Source: DASWUZ01 sp036401375
GTDB lineage: Bacteria; Acidobacteriota; Terriglobia; Terriglobales; Acidobacteriaceae
Assembly: GCA_036401375.1 (NCBI GenBank)
Contig: DASWVB010000007.1
Location: forward strand, 30,198 to 94,197
Reading direction: 5' to 3'
DNA length: 64,000 nt
Part shown: positions 9,334 to 17,259 of the stretch, piece by piece
Position numbering within the stretch: position 1 is the first letter of the stretch
Layout of the letters: each line of letters starts with the position of its first letter
Notes under the pieces: generated by a model
The model's database searches: none
The model's input: only the letters and a program-made list of their open reading frames with translations
Told to the model about the DNA's origin: nothing
Program-made: the position numbers and the translations under genes

Positions 9334-10908
9334 TCACCTGCTGGATAGCGCGACCTGGCTATAGGTCAAGTCTCCCTCAGCTGCGACGACCCGAAAGCTG
9401 GCGCCATCCCTTCGCAGTTGCCTGACAAGCCAGTTCGGAGGCAGCGTGACCTTGCTCTCGATCAGGGCGAAACTCTTGTAGTCTTGCTTTAGATCGCCAT
9501 AGGTGATCACTGGCAGATCCGTGAAGTGTCGAAGGTTCAGCATCGTCCGGTCTATGTTATCTGTCCCGGACAACGCAATCTCCCGATCCATGTCGGCGAC
9601 CCATTTCACATTAGAAGCTTGAGCAGGATAGTAGTAGTGGAGGCGAACGAACTCTTCGTTGTCAGCAAGAATAGTTGGCGCCGCCGAGTCCGTGTGCCGA
9701 GACAGTGCCTCGAGCACGGAATACTGTTGCGCGTTCTGGCGCGCGTCGCGGTAGAACCGGCCTGCAATCAAGATGGCACAGAGTAGAAGGAAGAGAATCT
9801 TTATCAGCTTCGACTGTGTAGAACTCATTAGAAGTGCGCTGATGGCGATCGATAGACCGATAGCAAACTCGACAACATACCGCGTTTCGAACGCTCCCGA
9901 AGCGGCAGCGGCCAGCACCACTCCTGCGATCGGCAGCAGGGCAAGCAGAAATACCAGCATCCACTCGTGTCGCCGGTCTTCTGATCGGGCGCTGATCTTA
10001 CTGCCGAGATAGACTCCACACACGAGCAGCACAACGACCACAAAGGCGATGACTACGTCGAGGAGAGCGGAGCGCACGTGTAAGGATGCATCCACAATCG
10101 AGGAGTAGGCTCGGACAAGGTCAATGAAATGTACCCTGGTGTAGTATGCCGCTTTATATTGGTGGGCAGCCTTGAGGAATGGGAGCCAGGCGGCTGCAAA
10201 CAGGTAGCTGCCGAGCAGCGCAGCGGACAATGGGAGGTCTAACCTGCGCCTCTGCATAGCCCGGATACACTCGACGACTAGGAACGGAAGAGCGACCAGT
10301 ATCCCGAAGTAGTGGGAGCTGGTGGCTACACCGAGTGCGAGAAATAATCCTAAAAGCGATGCGCCTCGCCACCTATCCCGCAGTACGTTCTGCCATAGCA
10401 GCAGCGCCAGGCCAGCGGCTCCGAGCAGAACTCCATAGGGTCTCGCCTCAATCATGTGAAGGTCTTCGGCGATGATCAAGCCGCCGATAGCAAGGCCCGC
10501 TACATAACTGCCAGCCAGCCTTCTTGTAAATAGGTAGACTCCTGCCAGCATGAACATACTCCCGACAAGCGAGGGCAGACGTACCGCCATCGAGGCGTTC
10601 AGGCGAAGCTGCAGGGCCCAGTGTCCGAGCAGATGGTAGAGCGGCGGGTCAAGCGAGACCGGTATCGAGGACTGCACCCTCAGCAGAGCTCCCGTTCCGT
10701 GTATCTGCTCCGTGAAGTAGGAGAGCATCTCGTCGAAGCTGAAGATCCGGCGAGATGAAAAGTAGAACATGTACGCTGCAGAGGCCGCCAGGAAGGACAA
10801 GATCGCCCACTCGATGAAAGGTTTGGACGCTATGGCCTCAACCGGATGAATAAGTTCTATGGGCTGCTCGTTGAATGCAGCCTCCACAGCGGCAGATTGG
10901 GAGTGCAT
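9334..10908 (-). CDS. GT39/ArnT-like integral membrane glycosyltransferase (GT-C fold)
   Basis: 524 residues; AAGGAG lies about 9 bases before the ATG. About 10-11 hydrophobic segments are seen. The first extracytoplasmic loop carries the acidic motif 'RRIFSFDEMLSYF', then 'SLDPPLYHLLGHWALQL' and 'MAVRLPSLVGSMFML', matching the Dol-P-mannosyltransferase/ArnT (PMT, GT39) plan in which the loop-1 acidic residue is catalytic. Such enzymes use polyprenyl-phosphate sugars on the periplasmic face. It follows the UbiA-family gene by 43 bp, which could make that lipid-linked donor. It may decorate the EPS or a protein; the acceptor is unknown. A second GT39-like gene is at 44417-46168. Confidence 0.75.
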   Translation of the reverse strand: MHSQSAAVEAAFNEQPIELIHPVEAIASKPFIEWAILSFLAASAAYMFYFSSRRIFSFDEMLSYFTEQIHGTGALLRVQSSIPVSLDPPLYHLLGHWALQLRLNASMAVRLPSLVGSMFMLAGVYLFTRRLAGSYVAGLAIGGLIIAEDLHMIEARPYGVLLGAAGLALLLWQNVLRDRWRGASLLGLFLALGVATSSHYFGILVALPFLVVECIRAMQRRRLDLPLSAALLGSYLFAAAWLPFLKAAHQYKAAYYTRVHFIDLVRAYSSIVDASLHVRSALLDVVIAFVVVVLLVCGVYLGSKISARSEDRRHEWMLVFLLALLPIAGVVLAAAASGAFETRYVVEFAIGLSIAISALLMSSTQSKLIKILFLLLCAILIAGRFYRDARQNAQQYSVLEALSRHTDSAAPTILADNEEFVRLHYYYPAQASNVKWVADMDREIALSGTDNIDRTMLNLRHFTDLPVITYGDLKQDYKSFALIESKVTLPPNWLVRQLRRDGASFRVVAAEGDLTYSQVALSSR

Positions 10909-10951
10909 CTATGGAGTCTCCTTAAAGATGGCCAGCCCGAACGTTAGAGAT

Positions 10952-11923
10952 TTAGACAGAGGCAGTAAACAGCTTCGAGAGAAGAGGGATCCTGACGAAC
11001 AGCAGAGTCACAATCACAATCGAAGTGACTACGAACTCCGCCATCAGTAGAGGCTCACGATAGAGCTTCTCCGGGTTTTGAACGGAGCTGTTCGGTTTGA
11101 AGGCCAGATGGAAGTAAGTCGCCATCATCAGTGCCACGAAGGGGAACGAGAGTATCAGTTCTAGGCGGTAGCGCATGATGAAGGCTCCGAACATGAGCAT
11201 AGCGAAGGACGCGTAGAAGGTGATCGACTCAAGTAGAGAGCGCTCCGTGTAGTGCTTGAAAGACTCGCGGTACGATCCTGCCGAGGCTACATCGCCGATC
11301 TCCCGGTACTCACTGAAGCGCTTGAGGGCCATAAAGAAGCAGCCCAGCATCCAATAGCAGCAGAGCAGCGAGGCCGGAGGAAGCAGGGTAGACGTTATCA
11401 TGTACCAGCCCAGCAGCATTCTCAGAGGATTGTTGATGGATTCGGTGACCACATCCAGGTACACGACATCTTTAGTGCGGAAGGGCCGGATATTGTAGAG
11501 GCAACCCATCACCCAAAGCGCCGCAGCGGTGATCGCAAAGGGGGTCGAAATGAGCAGGGAGACAGCAATGCCGGCAACCATCATCAAGATCCACTGCGCG
11601 TAGGCCAAAGGAATGTTCACAAGCCCGAGCGCAGCGGGCCTGTTTTTCTTGGTCGGGTGGAGACGGTCGAACGGCGCATCGAGTACTTCATTGACGACGT
11701 AGTTACTGCAGGCGATCAAGGTAGTTGCTATGAACCCAAGGAATATATTACGACCCATGGTTGCGGTGAACGAGGAGCGAGTAACGCTCAAGGCTACTAC
11801 GATGCCGGGGATCACAAATACATTCTTGATTGAGTGATCCAGACGCGCAATGGCTACATGCGCCTTGAGGCGCGTCGTCAGTGGAACTAGAGCCGGGGTA
11901 ACGGGAATCGTATTGATAGCCAA
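10952..11923 (-). CDS. UbiA-family prenyltransferase, decaprenyl-phosphate phosphoribosyltransferase-like
   Basis: 323 residues from a TTG start at 11923, supported by AGGAGG (11931-11936) 7 bases away. Eight or nine membrane segments are visible. The first Asp-rich motif is 'NEVLDAPFDRLHPTKKNRP' (N78, D82, D86), a variant of NDxxDxxxD. The N-terminal 'ARLDHSIKNVFVIPG' and 'PTKKNRPAALG' closely recall the phosphoribosyl-polyprenyl synthases (mycobacterial Rv3806c type) that join PRPP to polyprenyl phosphate. Family membership is firm; this substrate is an inference from those two stretches. It lies between the Wzy and GT39-like genes on the minus strand. Alternative roles are quinone, heme or other aromatic prenylation, less likely in this setting. 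Confidence 0.78.
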   Translation of the reverse strand: MAINTIPVTPALVPLTTRLKAHVAIARLDHSIKNVFVIPGIVVALSVTRSSFTATMGRNIFLGFIATTLIACSNYVVNEVLDAPFDRLHPTKKNRPAALGLVNIPLAYAQWILMMVAGIAVSLLISTPFAITAAALWVMGCLYNIRPFRTKDVVYLDVVTESINNPLRMLLGWYMITSTLLPPASLLCCYWMLGCFFMALKRFSEYREIGDVASAGSYRESFKHYTERSLLESITFYASFAMLMFGAFIMRYRLELILSFPFVALMMATYFHLAFKPNSSVQNPEKLYREPLLMAEFVVTSIVIVTLLFVRIPLLSKLFTASV

Positions 11924-11934
11924 GCAATTTCCTC

Positions 11935-13380
11935 CTAAGTCTGATTGCTGCTCGCAGTTACTTGCCAGTTAGCAGGTGATACTGTCGAGGCGAGGCGAGT
12001 GCCATTCGTGCTGAGCGGCTGTCCGGCGGCGGTGTAGCTTACCCTCCGCGTGGTGCGCATGGGAGGGTAGGCTACCGTGGCTACACCAAACAATACCCAG
12101 AGTATCGGCGCGACCGGCTCGGCTCCTGCAACTCCCATCGCCAGCAGCAGGGTACTCATGGCGAAGAGCGATGTCTCGATCAGAGACCTGCCTTCCCTGC
12201 TCTGGCCGGGAGGAGCGCGCCTGAACAAAGGTAGAAAGAGAGAGCCGATGAAGCCAAAGAACATGATCACACCTGGCACTCCAACGCTTCCGAGCAGGAA
12301 GAAGATCAGTCCCGAGGCTCGAACACTGCCCCAGCCGGCACCCATGTAGTGGGTTTGCGAGAGCGTCTGGAGGGCAGCGACGTGCGTGTGAACTCGTTCA
12401 CGGTAGGAATCTGTGCTCTTCTTATCAAGAATGGTCGACGTGATGACCTGATTCACGAGATGCACGGTCTGGGTACTGACCAGAGCTATGGCGATACCCG
12501 AGGTAAGCAGTACAACACTCAAGATGAGCTTGGCCGCTGAGAGCCCTCTACTATGGAACATGTGCCGTGTGTAGAACACCGCGCCCATGATGAGCATGTA
12601 ACCAAGGCATAGGTAACCGACGCTTGAGATGGTAAGCAGAAGAGAGAGCAACATGAGTGCGAAGCAACAGGTGCGCCAGAATCGTAGCGGGGAGGTCATG
12701 ATGGTCCAGCCCAGCAGGGCAAGGCCGACGATCATGAAGCCTGCCATCTCGGACGCTTCGTTGAAGGTGGAGTTGAGCCTCCAGATACCGTTAATCATGT
12801 AGGCGCGGTAGACGACATGACTCGGGTTTGAATAAAGCGCCTTATCCGGGTACGGAATGTGAGCGACCGCGTTGAGCAGCTGGTACATGGCAAAAAGTGC
12901 TGCGACGATGCAGCCGCGAACATACCATTCAAGCGCTCGCTTCAACTCCTCTCTGGTGCACGCCACAGCCAGGAAATATAGGATTGCGGACGCCAGCAGA
13001 TAGCAGAGTTGCGCCACGTTTGAGAGCCCCCAGACAAGCGGCTCCTCATCGCCCAGGCGCATAACTGTCACTCCGTGAAAGAGGACAGGGTAGATAAACC
13101 CCGTAAAGGCTGCATAGGCAAGAAAGATTATGACCAGGTGCAAGGCTACACGGTTGGCGCCCATCGCGAAGCGGTAGGGGCGATGTCCCCGCAAGAGCCT
13201 GATCAGCAGACCGGCGCCCAGGACGAAGAGCCACGGAGCGACGCCCCAGGGACCGAAATTCAGTGCAGACGCCGCCGTAAAGATCGAGGTGAAGAGCACA
13301 CAGGGAAGGATTTCTCCCTTGGTAATGCGCCACAGGAAGATCATCAGAATGATCAGCGGCAGGGTAGTTGCTGTCGGCAC
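11935..13380 (-). CDS. wzy: O-antigen ligase/polymerase family protein (Wzy-like)
   Basis: 481 residues from GTG 13380, with GAGAGG about 7 bases upstream. The protein has some 11-12 hydrophobic segments and a long periplasmic loop before the last ones. That loop contains 'DSYRERVHTHVAALQTLSQ' and 'MGAGWGSVRASG', resembling the Wzy_C/WaaL region where a conserved Arg and His contact the lipid-linked glycan. It would polymerise the repeat units exported by the system A flippase. A low-complexity hydrophilic C-terminal tail of about 50 residues is unusual but common in this phylum. The UbiA gene follows after 11 bp, so the two are probably co-transcribed. Confidence 0.78.
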   Translation of the reverse strand: MPTATTLPLIILMIFLWRITKGEILPCVLFTSIFTAASALNFGPWGVAPWLFVLGAGLLIRLLRGHRPYRFAMGANRVALHLVIIFLAYAAFTGFIYPVLFHGVTVMRLGDEEPLVWGLSNVAQLCYLLASAILYFLAVACTREELKRALEWYVRGCIVAALFAMYQLLNAVAHIPYPDKALYSNPSHVVYRAYMINGIWRLNSTFNEASEMAGFMIVGLALLGWTIMTSPLRFWRTCCFALMLLSLLLTISSVGYLCLGYMLIMGAVFYTRHMFHSRGLSAAKLILSVVLLTSGIAIALVSTQTVHLVNQVITSTILDKKSTDSYRERVHTHVAALQTLSQTHYMGAGWGSVRASGLIFFLLGSVGVPGVIMFFGFIGSLFLPLFRRAPPGQSREGRSLIETSLFAMSTLLLAMGVAGAEPVAPILWVLFGVATVAYPPMRTTRRVSYTAAGQPLSTNGTRLASTVSPANWQVTASSNQT

Positions 13381-13474
13381 TACAATCCTCTCTCAGCGAA
13401 GAGAACAACGTAGAGTACTTACAGGACAGCTAGCTTGAAGCCGGCCTTTAATCACAACACTAAGACCCACGCCA

Positions 13475-14677
13475 TTATCTGCTCTTTTCACCGAGAGCAC
13501 CGCGATATACCGCCTCGTAGTCACGGACGAGACGATGCACATCAAAGACCTCTGAGCCGAGCAACGACGCCCTGCGCAGCCTCTCGCGCAGATTGTCATC
13601 GGCCATCAGCCTGCGCAGCTCTGCTGCAAGCTGCTTCGGCTTACCTGGAAACACCAGCCGGCCTGCCCTGCCGAACTCGAGCATCTCTGGAGTGCCGCCG
13701 ACATTTGTGGCAACGATGGCGCAGCCGGCGGCCCTCGCCTCGCCAACCGCCAGGCTGCAGGGGTCGGCGTAAGAGGCGAGGACAAAGATGTCCGCGCGGT
13801 CAAGCAGTGGCCTGGGTGCCGGCAAGAAGCCGAGGAAGATGACTCGATTCTTGAGACCCAGCGACGAAACCTGCTGCTCCAGCTTCTCCCGGTCCGGCCC
13901 CTCGCCAGCGATATAAAGGGTCCATTGCGGATGCTCAGCAAAGATCTGCGAGCATGCGTCAATGACGTCGAAGACTCCCTTCCGCTGGTGGAGCGCCGAA
14001 GTCGTCATGATGCAGGGCTTGTTGATGGTGATCTCCCTGTCATTGTGCATGAACTCTTCGCGGGGTGACTTGTCAGGCGCATTCATCACCGCTACCAGAC
14101 GATTGCGGTTGTAACCCTGGCTAAGCAGATGCTCCCGCTCAGCATCGCTGACCGCGACCACTCTGCGACCGAGACGCATCAGCAGTGAGTGGCGGTCAAA
14201 TGAGTTATGCACCGTCGTCACAAGGGGAACACCGGAAAGCTTGGACGCGATGTATCCAACCACTGCGCTGCTCATCATGTGTGCGTGAAGGACATGGGGG
14301 CGGGTACGACGGGCGAGCCCCGCAAGCTTGAGTGCAGTCCGCAGCATCGCAAACGGCTTGCCCTGATCATGCCGCAGGGTCAGGTGCCGGACAGTGTGTT
14401 GGGCGAGCATTGGCTCAAAGGTGCCTCCACTGCTGACAAAGGTCACATCATAGCCCGCCTGCGCCTGAACGCATGCCAGGTCGACAGCCACGTGTACACT
14501 GCCGTTCCCATAACCGCAGTGCTTGATGATGTGAACCACCCGCAACGCGGCCTCGGGGCTCTCTGCTCGCCAGGTCGATGCAGGGGTGTTCGACTCAACA
14601 GTCTCGCTGGCGTTGATCGCCATCGAGTTATGGAGCTCGTCATCCTGCTCGACAGGTCGGGTTGCCGACGGGTGCAT
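13475..14677 (-). CDS. glycosyltransferase family 4
   Basis: 400 residues from ATG 14677, chosen because GAGGAG sits 7 bases upstream; a GTG five codons earlier is less well placed. GT4 features are 'VVHIIKHCGYGNGSVHVA' at the start of the fold, 'RPHVLHAHMMSSAV', 'VVAVSDAEREHLLSQG', 'TSALHQRKGVFDVIDAC', 'IAGEGPDREKLEQQ' and 'FVLASYADPCSLAVGEARAAG'. In the last the E-x7-E donor motif appears as D/C...E. The 35-residue hydrophilic leader before the fold is atypical. It lies between WbaP and Wzy and should add a sugar to the system A repeat unit. Confidence 0.86.
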   Translation of the reverse strand: MHPSATRPVEQDDELHNSMAINASETVESNTPASTWRAESPEAALRVVHIIKHCGYGNGSVHVAVDLACVQAQAGYDVTFVSSGGTFEPMLAQHTVRHLTLRHDQGKPFAMLRTALKLAGLARRTRPHVLHAHMMSSAVVGYIASKLSGVPLVTTVHNSFDRHSLLMRLGRRVVAVSDAEREHLLSQGYNRNRLVAVMNAPDKSPREEFMHNDREITINKPCIMTTSALHQRKGVFDVIDACSQIFAEHPQWTLYIAGEGPDREKLEQQVSSLGLKNRVIFLGFLPAPRPLLDRADIFVLASYADPCSLAVGEARAAGCAIVATNVGGTPEMLEFGRAGRLVFPGKPKQLAAELRRLMADDNLRERLRRASLLGSEVFDVHRLVRDYEAVYRGALGEKSR

Positions 14678-14785
14678 CGTATGACTCCTCACAGTCTTAG
14701 TCTCTAAACGGCTTTCGCGCCCGGGAGTGCGCCCGGTCCCGCTAGCTTGGTCGACGCCTGATCGTCAGGTAAGGTTCTGAGGCTA

Positions 14786-16237
14786 TTAGTAGGCCCCTTC
14801 TGAAAAGAATATCGTCTTGAAAGTACGAAACAAGATGTATATGTCGAGCGATAGAGACCAGTTACGAACGTAGTAGTCATCAATCCTGGTTCGCAGGTCG
14901 TAGGTGGTGTTATTACGCCCGCTGATCTGCCAAAGACCGGTGACCCCGGGAGTGACTCGCTGATACTGGACGAAGGTCTGACCGTACTTCTCTACCTCCG
15001 ATTGCACGATGGGCCGCGGACCGACCAGACTCATGTCTCCACAAATCACGTTCCACAGCTGTGGCAGCTCGTCCAGACTTGTCTTGCGCAGAATGCGTCC
15101 GGCCCAGGTAACCCGCGGGTCGCGCTTCAGCTTATGATCGCGCTCCCACTCCTCACGAAGCGCCGCATCGGCATCGAGATGCGACTTGAGTACGGCGTCG
15201 GCGCCTACCACCATCGAGCGGAACTTCCAGACCTTGAACCTCTGGTTATCCCTTCCTATCCGACTCTGTCCGTAGAAGATGGGTCCCGGCGAACTCAGGT
15301 AGACGGCGGCGCAGAGTATTAAGAGAACCGGCGAGATAAGTATGGCCACAGTCACTGAAACGGCAAGATCAAAGGTGCGCTTGAACAGCTGTGGGGCAAA
15401 GCTGGTAAGTCGCTGGCCCACCTCAAGGGCAAGAATTCCGCAGATATCCTTGGCGGCTACCGAGATGCTCTTTATGCCGAACAAGTCGGGAATGACAAGG
15501 ATGTGCCGGTAGTTGCCCGCATGTTCGTTGAGTATGGCAGTGACACGATCTGAACCAGCGTGTGGCATGGCCAGTACCGCATAGCAGTCGCCATACTCCT
15601 GCGCAAGCATATTCGCGTCGGAGATCTGGCCGCAGAATACATTACCCTGACTCTCCATCTCGGGCAACGATGTCTGCTCAAGCAGCAGAGCTACGGGCCG
15701 CAGACCGACTCGCGGATGCCCCTTCAGCAGGTCGAGCATCATCACTCCGGCGGCGCGCTCCCCGATGATGACGGTTGGTATTCCCCACCACGGCTGCAGG
15801 GAGCACCAGCCCCTGGCGAATCGCCGGCATAAGGGAACCAGCACGATACTCAGCAGCCAGGCGAGACCAAAGACAATCCGGGAAGAGAATATTCCTTCGC
15901 GCAGAAAGTAGGAACTGCCAATCAGCAGCAGAAAGCTGATGCTCGAAGCGCGAAGGATGAGTCGAAACTCCTCGATGGGAGAGGTAGCAATCCCCGGGTA
16001 CAAACCATGAAAGGCGAAAACGGCGAAGAAGATAAGGATGCTGGGAGCAAAGCTGATGTAATCCCTCGGCAGAAATCGCGCATGGAACACATAGCGGATC
16101 ATGACTGCCATAGCTCCGGCCGCTGCCAGAGCAAAAAGGTCGGCACCAACAATTGCCCCGCGGGTCATCCACCGGTGTAGGACGCTCGTTCTGATGTGTG
16201 CAAAGTCGAGAGGAGCGAACACAGAAGTGCTAGCCAT
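14786..16237 (-). CDS. wbaP: WbaP-type polyprenyl-phosphate hexose-1-phosphate transferase
   Basis: 483 residues; AAGGAG is 8 bases before the ATG. The N-terminal half has four or five membrane helices and a Rossmann-like soluble domain ('IPTVIIGERAAGVMMLDLL'). The C-terminal catalytic domain starts with 'LFKRTFDLAVSV', has a re-entrant helix 'SSPGPIFYGQSRIG', 'FKVWKFRSMV', 'RKTSLDELPQLWNV', 'MSLVGPRPIV' and 'PGVTGLWQISGRN'. These are the hallmarks of the PHPT family, and the WbaP subgroup is suggested by the central domain. It transfers hexose-1-phosphate (glucose or galactose) to undecaprenyl phosphate, starting the system A repeat unit at the inner membrane. A second initiating enzyme of the WcaJ type lies at 55879-57339. 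Confidence 0.9.
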   Translation of the reverse strand: MASTSVFAPLDFAHIRTSVLHRWMTRGAIVGADLFALAAAGAMAVMIRYVFHARFLPRDYISFAPSILIFFAVFAFHGLYPGIATSPIEEFRLILRASSISFLLLIGSSYFLREGIFSSRIVFGLAWLLSIVLVPLCRRFARGWCSLQPWWGIPTVIIGERAAGVMMLDLLKGHPRVGLRPVALLLEQTSLPEMESQGNVFCGQISDANMLAQEYGDCYAVLAMPHAGSDRVTAILNEHAGNYRHILVIPDLFGIKSISVAAKDICGILALEVGQRLTSFAPQLFKRTFDLAVSVTVAILISPVLLILCAAVYLSSPGPIFYGQSRIGRDNQRFKVWKFRSMVVGADAVLKSHLDADAALREEWERDHKLKRDPRVTWAGRILRKTSLDELPQLWNVICGDMSLVGPRPIVQSEVEKYGQTFVQYQRVTPGVTGLWQISGRNNTTYDLRTRIDDYYVRNWSLSLDIYILFRTFKTIFFSEGAY

Positions 16238-16486
16238 CGGTTAGACTCCTTCAGCATCTAGAGGTAAGAAAGGACTGCAGTGGTGCCGAGCAGGAGGTGC
16301 TGCCCAGCTTCACAAACCGGCAGCACCCATTGCGAGCGGGTGAGCCGCAGGTTAACCCGGGTAGCTTGCGCGCGCGGTGGCACTGCACGTCTTCGGAAGA
16401 ACGAGGCCGGCGAAAGGCGGGCAAGGAGTACAGGACAACAACTAGACATGTGCGGACAGGAATGTGGTCTGCGGAGCATTGTGAGA
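16238..16486 (-). promoter_or_regulatory. nusG-wbaP intergenic leader with hairpin (candidate attenuator)
   Basis: The 249 bp between the NusG-paralogue gene and wbaP carry a perfect 9-bp inverted repeat, GGTGCTGCC (16296-16304) and GGCAGCACC (16319-16327), with a 14-base loop. On the minus strand it is followed about 20 bases later by the pyrimidine-rich TCCTTTCTTACC. This could be an attenuator or pause site acted on by the NusG paralogue encoded just upstream. That role is inference from the position and from the known action of specialised NusG proteins on polysaccharide operon leaders. Confidence 0.4.
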
Positions 16487-17050
16487 CTATCGTTCAGCTG
16501 GCTGTAGAACGATGTCTCGCACATCAACACTCACAGAGCTGAAGATGGAATTGATCGAGATGATCAATCTGTCATTCTCGCCGACACGGACCAGGATGCC
16601 TGTCAGTCCAACTAAGGGCCCTGACGCGATGCTGACTCGTTGACCCACCCTGTAGTTCTCGCAAGGCTGACAATCTTCCCCGGAGTTGCACAACGACTCA
16701 ATGGCAGCAGCCTCTTCATCGAGCAGGGGGCGCAGCTGGCCTCCGGACTTAACGATGTAGCTGACGCCTTCAGTCGAGACCAGCGGAAGTAGACCCTCGC
16801 CAGTCAACCGGACAAATACATAGCCAGGAAACAATGCGCACTTAACTTCCTTGACCCTGTCTGAATAGCGTCGCGCGTCTGTATAGGTGGGTAGCAGAAC
16901 GTCAAACCCCTTGCTGCGCAGCGCATTGCCCACAGTAGCCTCGCCTCGCGACCGTACCTTGACCGCATAGCAGCCCGCCTGGGTCGAAGAGCGCATCAGG
17001 GTTCCTCCACTGATGCGTTCCATGTGCGGACTCTGTGTAGGTTGGGTCAT
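16487..17050 (-). CDS. NusG paralogue, UpxY/LoaP-like transcription antiterminator
   Basis: 187 residues; AGGAG is 6 bases before the ATG. The N-terminal NGN domain runs from 'GCYAVKVRSRGEATVGNAL' through 'VLLPTYTDARRYSDRVKEV' and 'ALFPGYVFVRL'. A KOW domain follows with 'YRVGQRVSIASGPLVGLTGILVRVGENDR'-type sequence around residues 125-160. Housekeeping NusG normally sits beside secE and ribosomal protein genes, so a copy inside an EPS operon is a specialised paralogue. These paralogues promote read-through of long polysaccharide operons. It lies between wzc and wbaP, exactly where such regulators occur. A conserved operator-like element sits 140-168 bp upstream of its start. Confidence 0.9.
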   Translation of the reverse strand: MTQPTQSPHMERISGGTLMRSSTQAGCYAVKVRSRGEATVGNALRSKGFDVLLPTYTDARRYSDRVKEVKCALFPGYVFVRLTGEGLLPLVSTEGVSYIVKSGGQLRPLLDEEAAAIESLCNSGEDCQPCENYRVGQRVSIASGPLVGLTGILVRVGENDRLIISINSIFSSVSVDVRDIVLQPAER

Positions 17051-17189
17051 CGTAGTCTCCTGCGAAAGGAATGGTTCGTTGCACGGCTGGCAAATTCGTA
17101 CGCTCGCGTGGATTTGTGAGGTAAATCTTGCGAGAGCTGGCGTGGCTCGCGATCGTCAGGCCGGTCAGACCGGCTGATCACCTTGAAGA

Positions 17190-17218
17190 TGTCTGCTATA
17201 GAAGAGTGGCAGCCGACA
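17190..17218. promoter_or_regulatory. inverted TGTCKGCT element upstream of the NusG paralogue
   Basis: TGTCTGCTATAGAAG (17190-17204) and AGCCGACA (17211-17218) form an imperfect inverted repeat in the wzc-nusG intergenic region. The first arm differs by one base from TGTCGGCTATAGAAG at 21050-21064, upstream of wza. Related copies lie at 52761 and 57578. It is a candidate operator shared by the EPS operons. Confidence 0.5.
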
Positions 17219-17259
17219 CCCGGCTTAGTGACACACAGAGCGCGAGACAGGTGGGCCTC

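Noticed and set aside
14721..14769. Two short hairpins (CCGGG/CCCGG and CCTGA/TCAGG) between wbaP and the next GT4
   Set aside because: Only 5-bp stems without a T-run; genes on both sides look co-transcribed.
17160..17174. GCCGGT-CAG-ACCGGC dyad after wzc as a terminator
   Set aside because: Six-bp stem with no T-run on the minus strand; terminator role not supported.
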